64,000 nucleotides of DNA from Paramacrobiotus metropolitanus (GCF_019649055.1 NW_026570383.1:62001-126000), one strand, 5' to 3'. Shown: positions 21,201 to 29,348, counted from the first letter of the stretch. Translations and numbers: made by a program. The notes: generated from the letters alone by a model not told the origin.

Positions 21201-22408
21201 ATGTCGTCTGCGGGATGAACAGAGCAGTCCATGCCTCGACCAAATTTTCACCTTACCATATGCTGTATGGTCGGGAAATGACCATGCCACAGGACTTAGT
21301 GGCCGGAACAAACGCACCGGAACAGTATACGGACAAGGAACATTACATCAGGCGGATAAAAGAACGACTTCAGATGGCCCACGAAATTGCGCGCATCAAC
21401 ATCGATGAAGCCTTTGAACGGAGCGCCGAAGTTTATAATAAGAAGAAGTCATCACCGACCTTCAAACCACGGGACAAGGTAACGGTGGAATTTCCAACTA
21501 AGGACCCCGCCAGGATGGAACGATACGACGGAGAGTGGACGGTCATCAGTTACGTTGGCCCGAACAACCTGCTACTCCGAAGTGAGGACGGACGTGAAGA
21601 CACCGTAGCCGTCGACCGAGTGAAACACTTCCCAGCCGACGCACGTCGACCAGTAACTCGGTCATCTGGTCAAAAGAAGCCGGATAATGACCTGGGAACC
21701 GACCCCACAGAAGGGAAGGTGACCAGTAAGTCGACCAAAAAGCCTGAAGTAACCATCGAGCAACCGGAGAAATCGAACTTAACTGACCAACCCGAAGTAA
21801 CGGTTAAGAAAAGAGGTCGAGGTCGACCTCGGAAGAAACCGCCGATGGACTTCGAGACACCAGCCCTGCAGGAATTGCAGAAGCAAAATGTGATACCGGA
21901 TGAACCAGCTGAACCGACCTCGGAGAAGCCTAAGGAGTCGGACAACAAGTCCGTAGAACCGGTTCAGCCATCCAACCAACCCACGGAAGAATCCAAGAGG
22001 TCGGTGACTAAACCGGCAAGAAAGAAGAAGTCGGATAAGACGACCGACCAGGCGGCACCGACCACAGAAGTCGAAGTGGCCGACCCGGCAGTCGCACCGA
22101 CGAAGCCAAAACGGACTTACAAGAAAAGGACGGTTAAATCAACCGACCCGGCGGCACCGACCACGGAAGTCGAAGTGACCGACCAGGAGGTCGGACCGCC
22201 CAAGCCGAAACGGAAGATCGGAACGGTTAAGAAACCGAAGCTGACAGCACAACAGGTGCTGGAGGAAACTGAAGTCGCTGAAGACGAAGCTCACAAGGAG
22301 ATCCTCGATAGAATTTCGGAAGGACGAGCGGACTCGGAGAAACCAGCCAAAACAGCAAAATCAAAGACACCTAAACAAGCAGTCACAACAGAACAGACTC
22401 AGTCATAG
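18275..22408 (+). CDS. pol: Pol: reverse transcriptase, RNase H, integrase
   Basis: The frame is open from TAG 18167; GTG at 18275 is only the first start-like codon. Residues about 150-345 are RT: motif A VDCQSGFWQI with Asp258, PFGVCNGPATFQ, and YIDD with Asp322/323. The usual CVDYRKLN box reads CINYIKLN (Asn223, Ile225). RNase H follows with Asp471, Glu508 and Asp533. Integrase has the HHCC finger His782, His789, Cys819, Cys822, then core Asp851 and Asp912, but Lys948 stands where the catalytic Glu should be, exactly 35 residues after Asp912. A degenerate GPY/F-like module precedes a tail with an AT-hook (GRGRPRKKP, near residue 1182) and Lys-rich repeats including PTTEVEV. The integrase is probably inactive; RT and RNase H look intact. 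Confidence 0.9.
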   Translation: MKLLPRAITQVHVVMDVAVATGQKLMYLGGSDPQRDGVEMMDGVTKHDGRRFTIMVANHTHREVTLRKGAPMGRVEPFQMMTDDQRVEEARIRSAQVEEEDAESQEERRRIIDSMNFGKNLTDEQLAQLKAVAWEYRTVFPTSKKPYGDVKGVTHTIDVQGAQPIKMNPTRTSWKGREFIQKHVQEMLDQGVIEPSSAAWSFPVVLAAKRNGDGTVGTRFCINYIKLNAVTKKNNYPLPNPDELLDQCAGMEYYGKVDCQSGFWQIPMDENSKDYTTFVTPEGMWRFNRMPFGVCNGPATFQMHMDKITASARKKGVFAYIDDIIFFGKTFEDFVEAFRATLECLRDAGFTIKPSKCEVGTDKMLFLGHVLSKDGVQTDDEKVAAIAQHDYPKTERQLRSFLGLANYYRKFIRGYAQKTSKMYELLRKDQNIKKDWTEAHTAEFNEIKKALTEAPVLAKFDPTKETVIECDASGAGLGAVLSQDGHPIAYASRVLHGPELNYGVTEWECLAVVWAVQKFKHYIDHGPFTVQTDHRALQNLLRCESNRPGINPRLTRWALALQGRDITIKYKPGVFCDNADALSRWPLERSDDKDPHEELDQVPNFEDFKDEIKVCTIRTLRRLKDNAYKKKKRDEKEPPEIPLPPPLPGCKVISDWDDLSTTEVRVVNVPAPKTSDLNILEPTIRTANTAEESDELSPHGETLVPPVSTNAELRKAQLRDPHLRKIIDELENLDKLDYKSKYTEHYQMAQGLLYRLKVINDKLERCFVVPLIMRTNIIRSLHDGKTGNHFGRDKTVEALKLRYYWERMSTDVFEYIRKCRQCILANKVRRPPPGKLQKMEVGEAWYRIYADFKGPLPRTQTKGYQYIAVVTDQLTKFTIARATKTNTAKEFEKFFVEDVLLRYGMPTFIHSDRGTHFTAKTFAKVARIFGIQHTLGTAYHPEGQGQVKRQMQTIWDGIRKFCNIKDGHRWHRAVPYVVCGMNRAVHASTKFSPYHMLYGREMTMPQDLVAGTNAPEQYTDKEHYIRRIKERLQMAHEIARINIDEAFERSAEVYNKKKSSPTFKPRDKVTVEFPTKDPARMERYDGEWTVISYVGPNNLLLRSEDGREDTVAVDRVKHFPADARRPVTRSSGQKKPDNDLGTDPTEGKVTSKSTKKPEVTIEQPEKSNLTDQPEVTVKKRGRGRPRKKPPMDFETPALQELQKQNVIPDEPAEPTSEKPKESDNKSVEPVQPSNQPTEESKRSVTKPARKKKSDKTTDQAAPTTEVEVADPAVAPTKPKRTYKKRTVKSTDPAAPTTEVEVTDQEVGPPKPKRKIGTVKKPKLTAQQVLEETEVAEDEAHKEILDRISEGRADSEKPAKTAKSKTPKQAVTTEQTQS

Positions 22409-22559
22409 GGCCATAGGCGTAACTTAGAATAAGTTATAGTCATAGGTAGCTTAACAGTAGCTAGGTATAGGCCGACCTTTGGTGTCGAAATGGAACCTCT
22501 TCAGTTGACCGGAACATCTTCAGTTGAATTTACGGGAGTTGGTAGAATTCTAACGCGCC

Positions 22560-22578
22560 GTATTCCTCTCCTTAACAG
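22560..22578 (+). promoter_or_regulatory. Candidate splice acceptor before the third ORF
   Basis: TATTCCTCTCCTTAACAG is a pyrimidine-rich tract ending in CAG, nine bases before the ATG at 22588. Together with the donor-like ATG|GTAAGC at the LTR edge, it could generate a spliced subgenomic RNA for the ORF after pol. This is inferred from sequence only. Confidence 0.4.
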
Positions 22579-22587
22579 CAGACAACA

Positions 22588-23442
22588 ATGTCGGGCCGAC
22601 AACGCAACGACCCACCTTCTAGCGGATCCAACAGCGGACGCAGTGGTAGCGGCTCGAACCGGTCGCACCCTTATTCGCAACCATACTCGTCTCACCATCG
22701 CTCGACCTCGCGATCGGATAATTCGCGGTCGGCAACGAACACACCGCTGCCGCAGCCGCAAACGGAGGCATACACGGCGGACTGCCGACATTGCATAGAG
22801 AATTCCACTCCACAGGGCAACAGACTCCCATGCGCGGACTGCATCATTTCCTTCTCGGATGAACATACCCCACAAACCGGACGTCGTGACGCGATGCAAG
22901 CAGCGGCGTTGTACATAAACGTCGTCGCTGGGAACATCAGCGCATACCGACGTTTAGCCCGCAGCGAACGCCTGATTAACCAGCTACGAGCCTACGAACA
23001 GGATCATTTGTCGGAAATCCAACGCAACCGCGCTTCCGACCCCGGATGGACTAACACAGTACCACCGACCTTGACGCATCGACTGCTGGAATATCGTCAA
23101 CAACAGGACCTGCGACGCCAGGAGGAGGACCGTGCAAAACTAAAGGCAGTCAACGAAAGAATTGCCACAATGAAGGTCCATCCACCACCAACGAGGCATG
23201 AACCAGAAATCACTGTTCGGTTACAGCAGCCCACAGAAGGCCGCACCGACTCGGAACAGGTGATTCACGACGTTCGAGAAGTGATAGTCGGAGACATTCA
23301 CCGACCTCTTCAGTCCGCATCAATCCAAATGATGATGCAACAGGACGACGGAACTATGAAAATGGTCACTCTTTACCCTGCAACGGCGGAGCAGATGGCA
23401 ACGATCCCACAGAAGGTCGTTCCAGTGGTCACACAAACTTAG
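22588..23442 (+). CDS. Third ORF, first part: Ser-rich head and CX2C-CX2C motif, unrecognised
   Basis: The start is ATG 22588 in GACAACAATGTCG, identical over 13 bases to the context of the gag start at 10143. The N-terminal 55 residues are Ser/Arg/Asn-rich and disordered. Then CRHCIENSTPQGNRLPCADC gives C-x2-C-x12-C-x2-C, which could bind zinc. Residues about 90-200 look helical and charged. The frame stops at TAG 23440-23442, but continues without further stop for 486 codons. The ORF lies at the place of env in retroviruses and some Gypsy elements, but has no signal peptide or membrane segment, so an envelope role is not supported. I do not recognise the family. Confidence 0.6.
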   Translation: MSGRQRNDPPSSGSNSGRSGSGSNRSHPYSQPYSSHHRSTSRSDNSRSATNTPLPQPQTEAYTADCRHCIENSTPQGNRLPCADCIISFSDEHTPQTGRRDAMQAAALYINVVAGNISAYRRLARSERLINQLRAYEQDHLSEIQRNRASDPGWTNTVPPTLTHRLLEYRQQQDLRRQEEDRAKLKAVNERIATMKVHPPPTRHEPEITVRLQQPTEGRTDSEQVIHDVREVIVGDIHRPLQSASIQMMMQQDDGTMKMVTLYPATAEQMATIPQKVVPVVTQT

Positions 23443-24900
23443 CCATCTGTTCCCCAGCAGATTCCTCAACCTGGATCTTCGGCACAACCAGTTGCCGCGT
23501 CGTCGACTCAACAGCAGCGCCGACATGCCAAACCATTGGCCGGACATGACCTTCGACATAGGCTCGGACATGACGCACGACACAGAATCGAGGAACGACG
23601 AGCCTCTGCCGGACACGGCAATAGTGAAGCAACCCGACCTTCACCTGGTAAGCGGTCAAGTCCGGAGAAGACGAGCATGGGACTGGTCGTCGACTCAACC
23701 AGTAAGTCGAAACGGAACTTCGTCCCACCTGAACACCAACCAGAACCGGAAGCCCACATGGCGGAACCGGCAGACAAACCCGAAGAAATGGAGGTGGATG
23801 TGGCAAATCAGATGGCCTCGATGCCAACAGTGCAAGTTCCGAGCCAAGACGACCCTCGTTACGACAACGCCCGACGACAGGGAGTTGAGGTCGTTATGCC
23901 ACATCCGACCGAACGGACGAACTACATCATGAATACCTTGGGATATGAGGAACGACACCGACCACACATTTGGCGGATGGTAGAAAACCTACGTCAGTTC
24001 CTCATTCGATCCGGATTTCAAACCAGATTCCAACTGAACAACTGGATGGGCGAGTTCAACATGAACGACCACCCTAACGTCGATCACCCGATCAATCGAG
24101 CAAACGCTTTGCCTTTGGTGCATGACCCGGCACTGTTGGACGTACCCCTGTCCACACCGGAGAGGACGAGCTTAAGCCAACTCGGACCTCAGGAGTATTC
24201 CCGCGATCAACTGGAGAGCGTGGCTCAGTTTGTCATCACCGATGCCCACCCGGCCTTCATTATCGCAGCGGCTCGAGCGGCCCTGGACTTACTGCAGTAC
24301 TTGCCGGAAGAAGAACCAGGACCAGAAGATCGAAACGCAACCATCTTGCGGTACGTCTTCGCAGCAAGGCTAGGCAATTGCTTTTGCCACTACACGCTGT
24401 GGGGAGCACGTCGCACGGCACATATCCCACCAGAACTGGATACGATCGTCGCACAACTTGGTTCACCCATGCGAAGTATCATCTTGGCAGTTTGGTTACG
24501 CGACCTCCTCTACATACAGGAACGGCACGCGGCCAGATACGCCTTCCGCAAGGACTTCAAAGATCCAGACGACGATGCGGCCGAATTCGTGAAGTGGTAC
24601 CGCGAAGAAAAAGCGTTACCTAGCGGATTCACCTCTAGACCATACGGAGAAGGGATGTCGGACGACTTGGCACCCGGCGCAGTACCTAACGCGCATAAGC
24701 TCCGTAGGAAGGTCCAGAAAGCCAAGAAGGCGCGGGCGGAACAACCCGGCCAGGAAGACACCCCACAACAAGATGGGCAACCACCAGCGACATGTAAACC
24801 TGACGTCTTCCGGCGCCTCGGTCGACCACCACCTAAATCTGACGATGACGAGGAAGATTACTTCGGCGGAGACCCGCCGATCTCAGTCCCTCTGGGATAA
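23443..24900 (+). CDS. Third ORF, second part after isolated TAG, unrecognised
   Basis: This is the same frame as 22588-23442, resumed directly after TAG 23440; the first start-like codon is TTG 23536, and no ATG stands at the boundary. It begins with a Pro/Gln/Ser-rich linker, then a region of about 300 residues that looks globular and helical (MVENLRQFLIRSGFQTRFQL, VITDAHPAFIIAAARAALDL, SIILAVWLRDLLYIQE). The end is basic (KLRRKVQKAKKARAE), followed by an acidic tail DDDEEDYFGG. No membrane segment is convincing. Its size and conservation of frame argue for a real protein of the element. The function is unknown; a nucleic-acid-binding or particle-associated accessory protein is possible but unproven. 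Confidence 0.6.
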   Translation, partial: PSVPQQIPQPGSSAQPVAASSTQQQRRHAKPLAGHDLRHRLGHDARHRIEERRASAGHGNSEATRPSPGKRSSPEKTSMGLVVDSTSKSKRNFVPPEHQPEPEAHMAEPADKPEEMEVDVANQMASMPTVQVPSQDDPRYDNARRQGVEVVMPHPTERTNYIMNTLGYEERHRPHIWRMVENLRQFLIRSGFQTRFQLNNWMGEFNMNDHPNVDHPINRANALPLVHDPALLDVPLSTPERTSLSQLGPQEYSRDQLESVAQFVITDAHPAFIIAAARAALDLLQYLPEEEPGPEDRNATILRYVFAARLGNCFCHYTLWGARRTAHIPPELDTIVAQLGSPMRSIILAVWLRDLLYIQERHAARYAFRKDFKDPDDDAAEFVKWYREEKALPSGFTSRPYGEGMSDDLAPGAVPNAHKLRRKVQKAKKARAEQPGQEDTPQQDGQPPATCKPDVFRRLGRPPPKSDDDEEDYFGGDPPISVPLG

Positions 24901-25414
24901 CAGGTCCCCGCATAAGGAACCTGCGGCCCCACTTCAACAGTAAGGAAGGGACATCGAGCTGAGAAACAGCGAAGTCGAGAACCGACCTGGCGGAGAACCT
25001 GCCCAGCTGAGAAACAGCAGCGTCGAGAAACGACATGGAAAACATGGAACGGATACTTTTCTTTTTACGGATCCTAAAGCAGACGTGAACCACGAATAAG
25101 CCAGAAGCGCCAACCACATAAGTTGGCCGGATTCTTTGGTCGGACCCGGAAACGTGTGGTCAGACCTGGGTAGTTCGGTTCTTTCACCGTACCGTTACGT
25201 CCTCCAAGGAATCCCCTGGAAAGAACTGGGCAACCGACCTCAGTTCCCCAGCATGGCATTAGCAGATCGCGAACGAGATCAGAACCACATCTGCTACACC
25301 GGAGCCAACAGACGCCCCGGCTTGCTAACATAGCATATCGTGAACCACGTGCTGCTACCGAAGAAGATTACTCCGGCTAACCGACTCTGGAAAACAGACC
25401 GAGAGGATTACGCT

Positions 25415-25456
25415 AACATGGTGTCGAAAACGTTGTCACGTTCTCGACACCATGTT
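25415..25456 (+). repeat. Long hairpin 1 (13-bp perfect arms)
   Basis: AACATGGTGTCGA at 25415-25427 pairs perfectly with TCGACACCATGTT at 25444-25456, with a 16-base loop. The downstream text is GGCACCCGTGG. It is the counterpart of the hairpin at 26053. Confidence 0.85.
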
Positions 25457-26052
25457 CGCCTGGCACCCGTGGCCGACTTTGGGACCGGGTAACCGACCAG
25501 TAACTTTCATCACCGCAGACAGTGGTATCCTCATCGGCCCGCAACGTCACATGGTTCGGAATTGACCACAGAAGTCAAAACCGACCTGTTATGACATGAC
25601 GCATTGGATTAACCGAAGGCAGGAACGAAGAACCGGACTCCCGCCCAGAGACCTAACTTCGCAAACCGCGACTTCAACTGTGCTCCGTTACCTCAGTCAA
25701 CCACAGAAGTTGACCGTTCCCGAGGTAATTAAAGGAAGTGACGCAGACCGTGTCACAAAACCACGATCCACTACCTTCGTTGACCACGGAAGTCAGCCAA
25801 TTTTAAGGTAGAACTTGGACTTTCCCTAATCACGATTCGGATAACTTAGCCGACCACAGAAGTCGGTGAAGTTTCAACTTTACATCCGAAGGATAAGCCA
25901 TACAGAAGGATATATCCAATACAGACCGTGTTGGTTAACCACGATCTACTACCTCAGTTGACCACGGAAGTCAACCATCCCGGAGGTAGATGATCGGAAT
26001 CAAGACACTCCGGCAACCGGACTCCGGAGTAGAAACCAGCGAGGATTCCGCT

Positions 26053-26097
26053 AGCATGGCCCGGAACACAGCACTGCGGTGTGTTCAGGACCATGCT
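26053..26097 (+). repeat. Long hairpin 2, counterpart of hairpin 1
   Basis: AGCATGG (26053-26059) pairs with CCATGCT (26091-26097), and AACACA (26065-26070) with TGTGTT (26080-26085). It lies in the same context as hairpin 1: preceded by GAGGATT(A/C)CGCT and followed shortly by GGCACCC. The inner arm sequence differs but still pairs. Confidence 0.8.
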
Positions 26098-26641
26098 TGC
26101 CAAGGCACCCACGGTTAACTCCGAGAAACGGACGGCCGATAGGATAACAAGTCCCTAAATAACATGGAATCAATCGGACCGCAACGGAACGGACAGTGTC
26201 AACTATGACCCGCTACCTAGAATCGACCACAGAAGTCGATTTGCCAACGGTAGCCGACCTTCGAAACATTGACCAACCGACGTCGACCCGACGGAAGCAC
26301 ACGGAAATTATAAACGGGATGGCTTTATCGCAGTCTTCACTGACCACAGAAGTCGGTAAAGGTGACCGCAAACCGCGACACCTGACTACGATTTTAGTCT
26401 GGACGGATTCTCCGTTTGAACCCGGATCTACAGGCTCTCAACCAGGAACCTATACCTGGAGTCCAACCGCAGTCTCCCCGGCGGATATCGGATAAACCAA
26501 CCGATTCACCGGTGACCACGACTACGCGCGGCTTGACCGTGCTGCCATTACCTGAAGAGGAACAGCGACGGTGATTTGGCTACTGACGTACCAACGACTC
26601 CGCCGCGACCTGCTTCCCCATGTCTTAATGGAACATCCTAG

Positions 26642-26669
26642 GCAAACCGTGTTAGAACACACGGCTTGC
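26642..26669 (+). repeat. Long hairpin 3
   Basis: GCAAACCGTGTT pairs with AACACACGGCTTGC with small mismatches and a minimal loop. It is again followed by CACCC. It probably belongs to the same hairpin class as those at 25415 and 26053. Confidence 0.6.
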
Positions 26670-28897
26670 ACCCCCATACAGATCCCTACGGACGTGTGAT
26701 GTCTTTCCCCAACAGAAGTGGCAAGGCGTCACAGGTTCGCGGAACCGAACGAAGAAACTCCAAACCAAGGAAGTGAAGTGATCTGATTTTACCTCAGAAG
26801 TGCATGCTGCATGGGGATGGGAACGGGCAGTCTGACATAAGTCGGGGCCCGAGGCACAACGCTGCCAAGGCGCGAGAATTGTACGCCAGTTTGAAACCAA
26901 AGAGTCTGTCTTGTGGAGTGGGACCACAGAAGTCCCTTGATGCCACAAGCGACCTGGATTGCATGCCGAATGGCCAACAGACGCCATGGGACTGCCGAAC
27001 TTGACGGAATTCGGACCCGTCCAGAGGCAAAACCATCGACCCGAACCAGGGCATGTTAGAGGCATGAAAGAGAATCGCTTCAAACAAACTTCGCAGAGAT
27101 CGGATGAGTGCCCAGACGACCTCTTGACGGACGCAACCGACCTGGAAGAAGAATCACCGACCTTGGGTTGGATAACATTATGTCCGACCTCTGGTCGGAT
27201 AAAATGGAAACCGACAACAGGTCGGTTATGAGGATGATTCCACCGAAATAGACTTGTACGGCTCCACTTTTGAGCCTGTATACCGTAACTCACCTCGGTT
27301 GAACACGGAATTACGGAATCACCGACCTCAGGTTGGATAACGTTGTAACCGACCTCGGGTCGGACATGAGAAGTAACCGACAACAGGTCGGCGGATGGAG
27401 ACGCCATCCAAGATCTTCACGGAAAACGACTTCCGGACAAAGGAATCGATCTTAATCGACCTGGGACTTGGAGTAACCGACCTCCAGTCGGATAACATTA
27501 TCACCGACCTCAGTTCGGAGAACCGGTCCAACCGACCACAGAAGTCGGTTAGGAACGCCGGATCGCTCGGTTCCGCTCGGAACACCAGCGGATTAGCCGG
27601 GATACGACCTTTGAACGGACCAGTCACGTGGTAACCGACCTCAGGTCGTATAACATTACCACCGACCACGGGTTGGATAACATCATACCCGACCTCAGGT
27701 CGGACATCAGGAGTCACCGATAACAGGTCGGTGAAGGTCGACTAAACTGAAGATTGGAACTGGAAACGACCTCGGAATGGACGAATTCGACCTAACAGGA
27801 CTTGTTTGGCCCCACATGGGCCTAAATAACACGAGTTACCGCGGTCGACCATGGAGGTGCGTTATCACCGACCTCAGGTCGGATAACATTACAACCGACC
27901 TCAGGTCGGAAACCCATCCTCGGCCGACAGAAGGTCGGATGAACTACTATTGGATGGAGGAGCAACAAATCCCGACCGGACCTTCGAGCCAGTTCGCCTC
28001 GGAAAAGTCTTAACCAGGCTCGTGGTAGCAGATTTAACGGTTTTAAACCGACCACATTCCATCGGCATTACCACTTGGCGACCACGGAAGTTGCACGACA
28101 CAAGTACGGTTTTGTCCGACTTGACTTTTGGAATTCGGGACTTAGCCGAATTCCCTTGCCGCCGGTTAACTCGCCGGTAGGCCGACCTTGGTCCGATGAC
28201 CTTGGTCTATTCCCCCTAATTAGAGAGGATGCTTCGGCATTCGCAACAGCGACAGTGCCTCTCCCTCCGGAACGGATGAATACGAGTCGGACGTAAGTGT
28301 CAGCCGTGCTTACCCGACCTCGGAAGAACTTACCGGTTACGTTGGGTAACCCGGGAACCGACACCCCGGACCTGATACACCGAACTGCATTTAGACAGGA
28401 GACCCCGTGGAAACCCAAGACCCGTGGACGTCATCCTAGTCGGAATAAGCCCCCCGGACAGATCTCTTTTTAGTATTTTTTGTACATTTTCTAACAAATG
28501 GAATTGTATTTTACTTAGAATCTCTAACCAGATCTGTTTTGTATTTACTTTTTGCTCACTGGAATTGTGATTAAACTTTATTACTTTTTACTTCGCGCTG
28601 TTTAACCGTCATTACTTTTCTTCTACTTTCTCCGCAAGCCAACAGAAGCAAGATGCCTGCCAACAGAAGCGAAACCGGTCCAACAACGAACCCCGAGCGG
28701 CTTCCAGATTTTCGGCCGTGAGTTGCTTGCCTCTCATGGATCTGGAGGTGAAGGATGGGACGGTCAACAGACACTGGACTCCCATTGGAAGAGGACGCGT
28801 ACCGGCGACCCCACATGGGTCGACCGGAGAGGTGCGACGCTGGTGCGGTACTGAGTCTGAGCATCCTCGCAGGAGCTCGGATTCCCGCCCAGAGGCA

Positions 28898-29348
28898 TGT
28901 TAGAGGCACGACAGCCTGCGTGATAGATACGCCACTTTGCGTATGCGTATCACTGCACACATGCTGATTCGCCCTCTCTTGTACGTACGTGAGTGGCTGC
29001 ACTGCACTCTCCGCCTATGCGGATACACCGCGGGCGCACTCACTGAGCATACTTGCTCTCTCGCTCCTCTCTCTCGCTGTATGACTCAGCGTATATTCGC
29101 TCGCGTTGGATACGAGTCCAGTCTGCGCACTCACATTCCATGTGTCTGGACAGCGTGACGCCGTTGCCGCCAGCACATTTCTTTCTCTACATTTCATTAC
29201 GCTCTAGAACTAGCTCGCAGCAACTTGACTTGCTGATTTCTGCCAGACACTGGCCTTTGTTGTGCTTTTCCCCGCATTCACGCGGCATTTGCTCCACTTT
29301 ATTTGTACAATAAAGTCACCTGTGAGCTCTCTGTGCTTGCCTGTCACA
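28898..29348 (+). repeat. 3' LTR (451 bp)
   Basis: It starts TGTTAGAGG, ends CCTGTCACA, and is followed by GGTT. It is essentially identical to the 5' LTR apart from CATTTCATTACGCTCT against CATTTCTTTCTCT near 29190-29203. It carries the same AATAAA 34 bases before its end. Confidence 0.93.

Larger units (their letters stand above)
25562..28094 (+). repeat. Family of ten small hairpins with loop CAC(A/G)GAA
   Basis: Ten copies have a seven-base loop flanked by inverted arms whose sequence differs from copy to copy while pairing is kept: TTGAC/GTCAA (25562), GTCAAC/GTTGAC (25696), TGAC/GTCA (25781), CCGAC/GTCGG (25850), GTTGAC/GTCAAC (25957), AATCGAC/GTCGATT (26221), ACTGAC/GTCGGT (26339), GGGAC/GTCCC (26920), AACCGAC/GTCGGTT (27530) and GCGAC/GTTGC (28078). 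Only the loop and the adjacent AC...GT are constant. The covariation suggests selection for, or copying of, a structure. Confidence 0.88.
24901..28897 (+). other. Retrotransposon 3' non-coding region, hairpin-rich
   Basis: About 4 kb follows the last ORF without a supported gene. It is built of diverged modules separated by small palindromes: CGAC-CAC(A/G)GAA-GTCG hairpins, CCGACCTCAGGTCGG palindromes followed by ATAACATTA (about 27170-27900), and three larger hairpins (25415, 26053, 26642). ORFs of 70-250 codons on either strand are by-products of the repeats, which read as PEVG/TEVG-like text. No clear polypurine tract is seen next to the 3' LTR; the bases before it are CCCGCCCAGAGGCA. Confidence 0.7.
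8432..29348 (+). mobile_element. Ty3/Gypsy-type LTR retrotransposon, 20.9 kb, inserted in repeat copy B
   Basis: The element is bounded by LTRs starting TGTTAGAGG and ending CCTGTCACA. GGTT is duplicated at 8428-8431 and 29349-29352. Repeat copy A at 3560-3600 preserves the matching unoccupied site with one GGTT, which fixes the insertion point. The order is leader, gag-like ORFs, protease, RT, RNase H, integrase, extra ORF, then a long hairpin-rich 3' region. The protease-RT-RNase H-integrase order and the RT sequence place it in the Ty3/Gypsy (Metaviridae) group. The LTRs are almost identical, so insertion was recent, yet gag and pol carry several frame changes and isolated stops, and integrase lacks its catalytic Glu. 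This copy was therefore probably moved in trans, or uses heavy recoding, or carries sequencing indels. Confidence 0.93.

Noticed and set aside
26652-27407. Minus-strand ORF of 251 codons with RPEVGYNVIQPEVG repeats
   Set aside because: Produced by palindromic CCGACC...GGTCGG DNA, which reads as PEVG/TEVG on either strand; no start or domain support.
28860-28897. Polypurine tract before the 3' LTR
   Set aside because: The bases before the LTR are mixed (ATTCCCGCCCAGAGGCA); no convincing purine run, so none was annotated.
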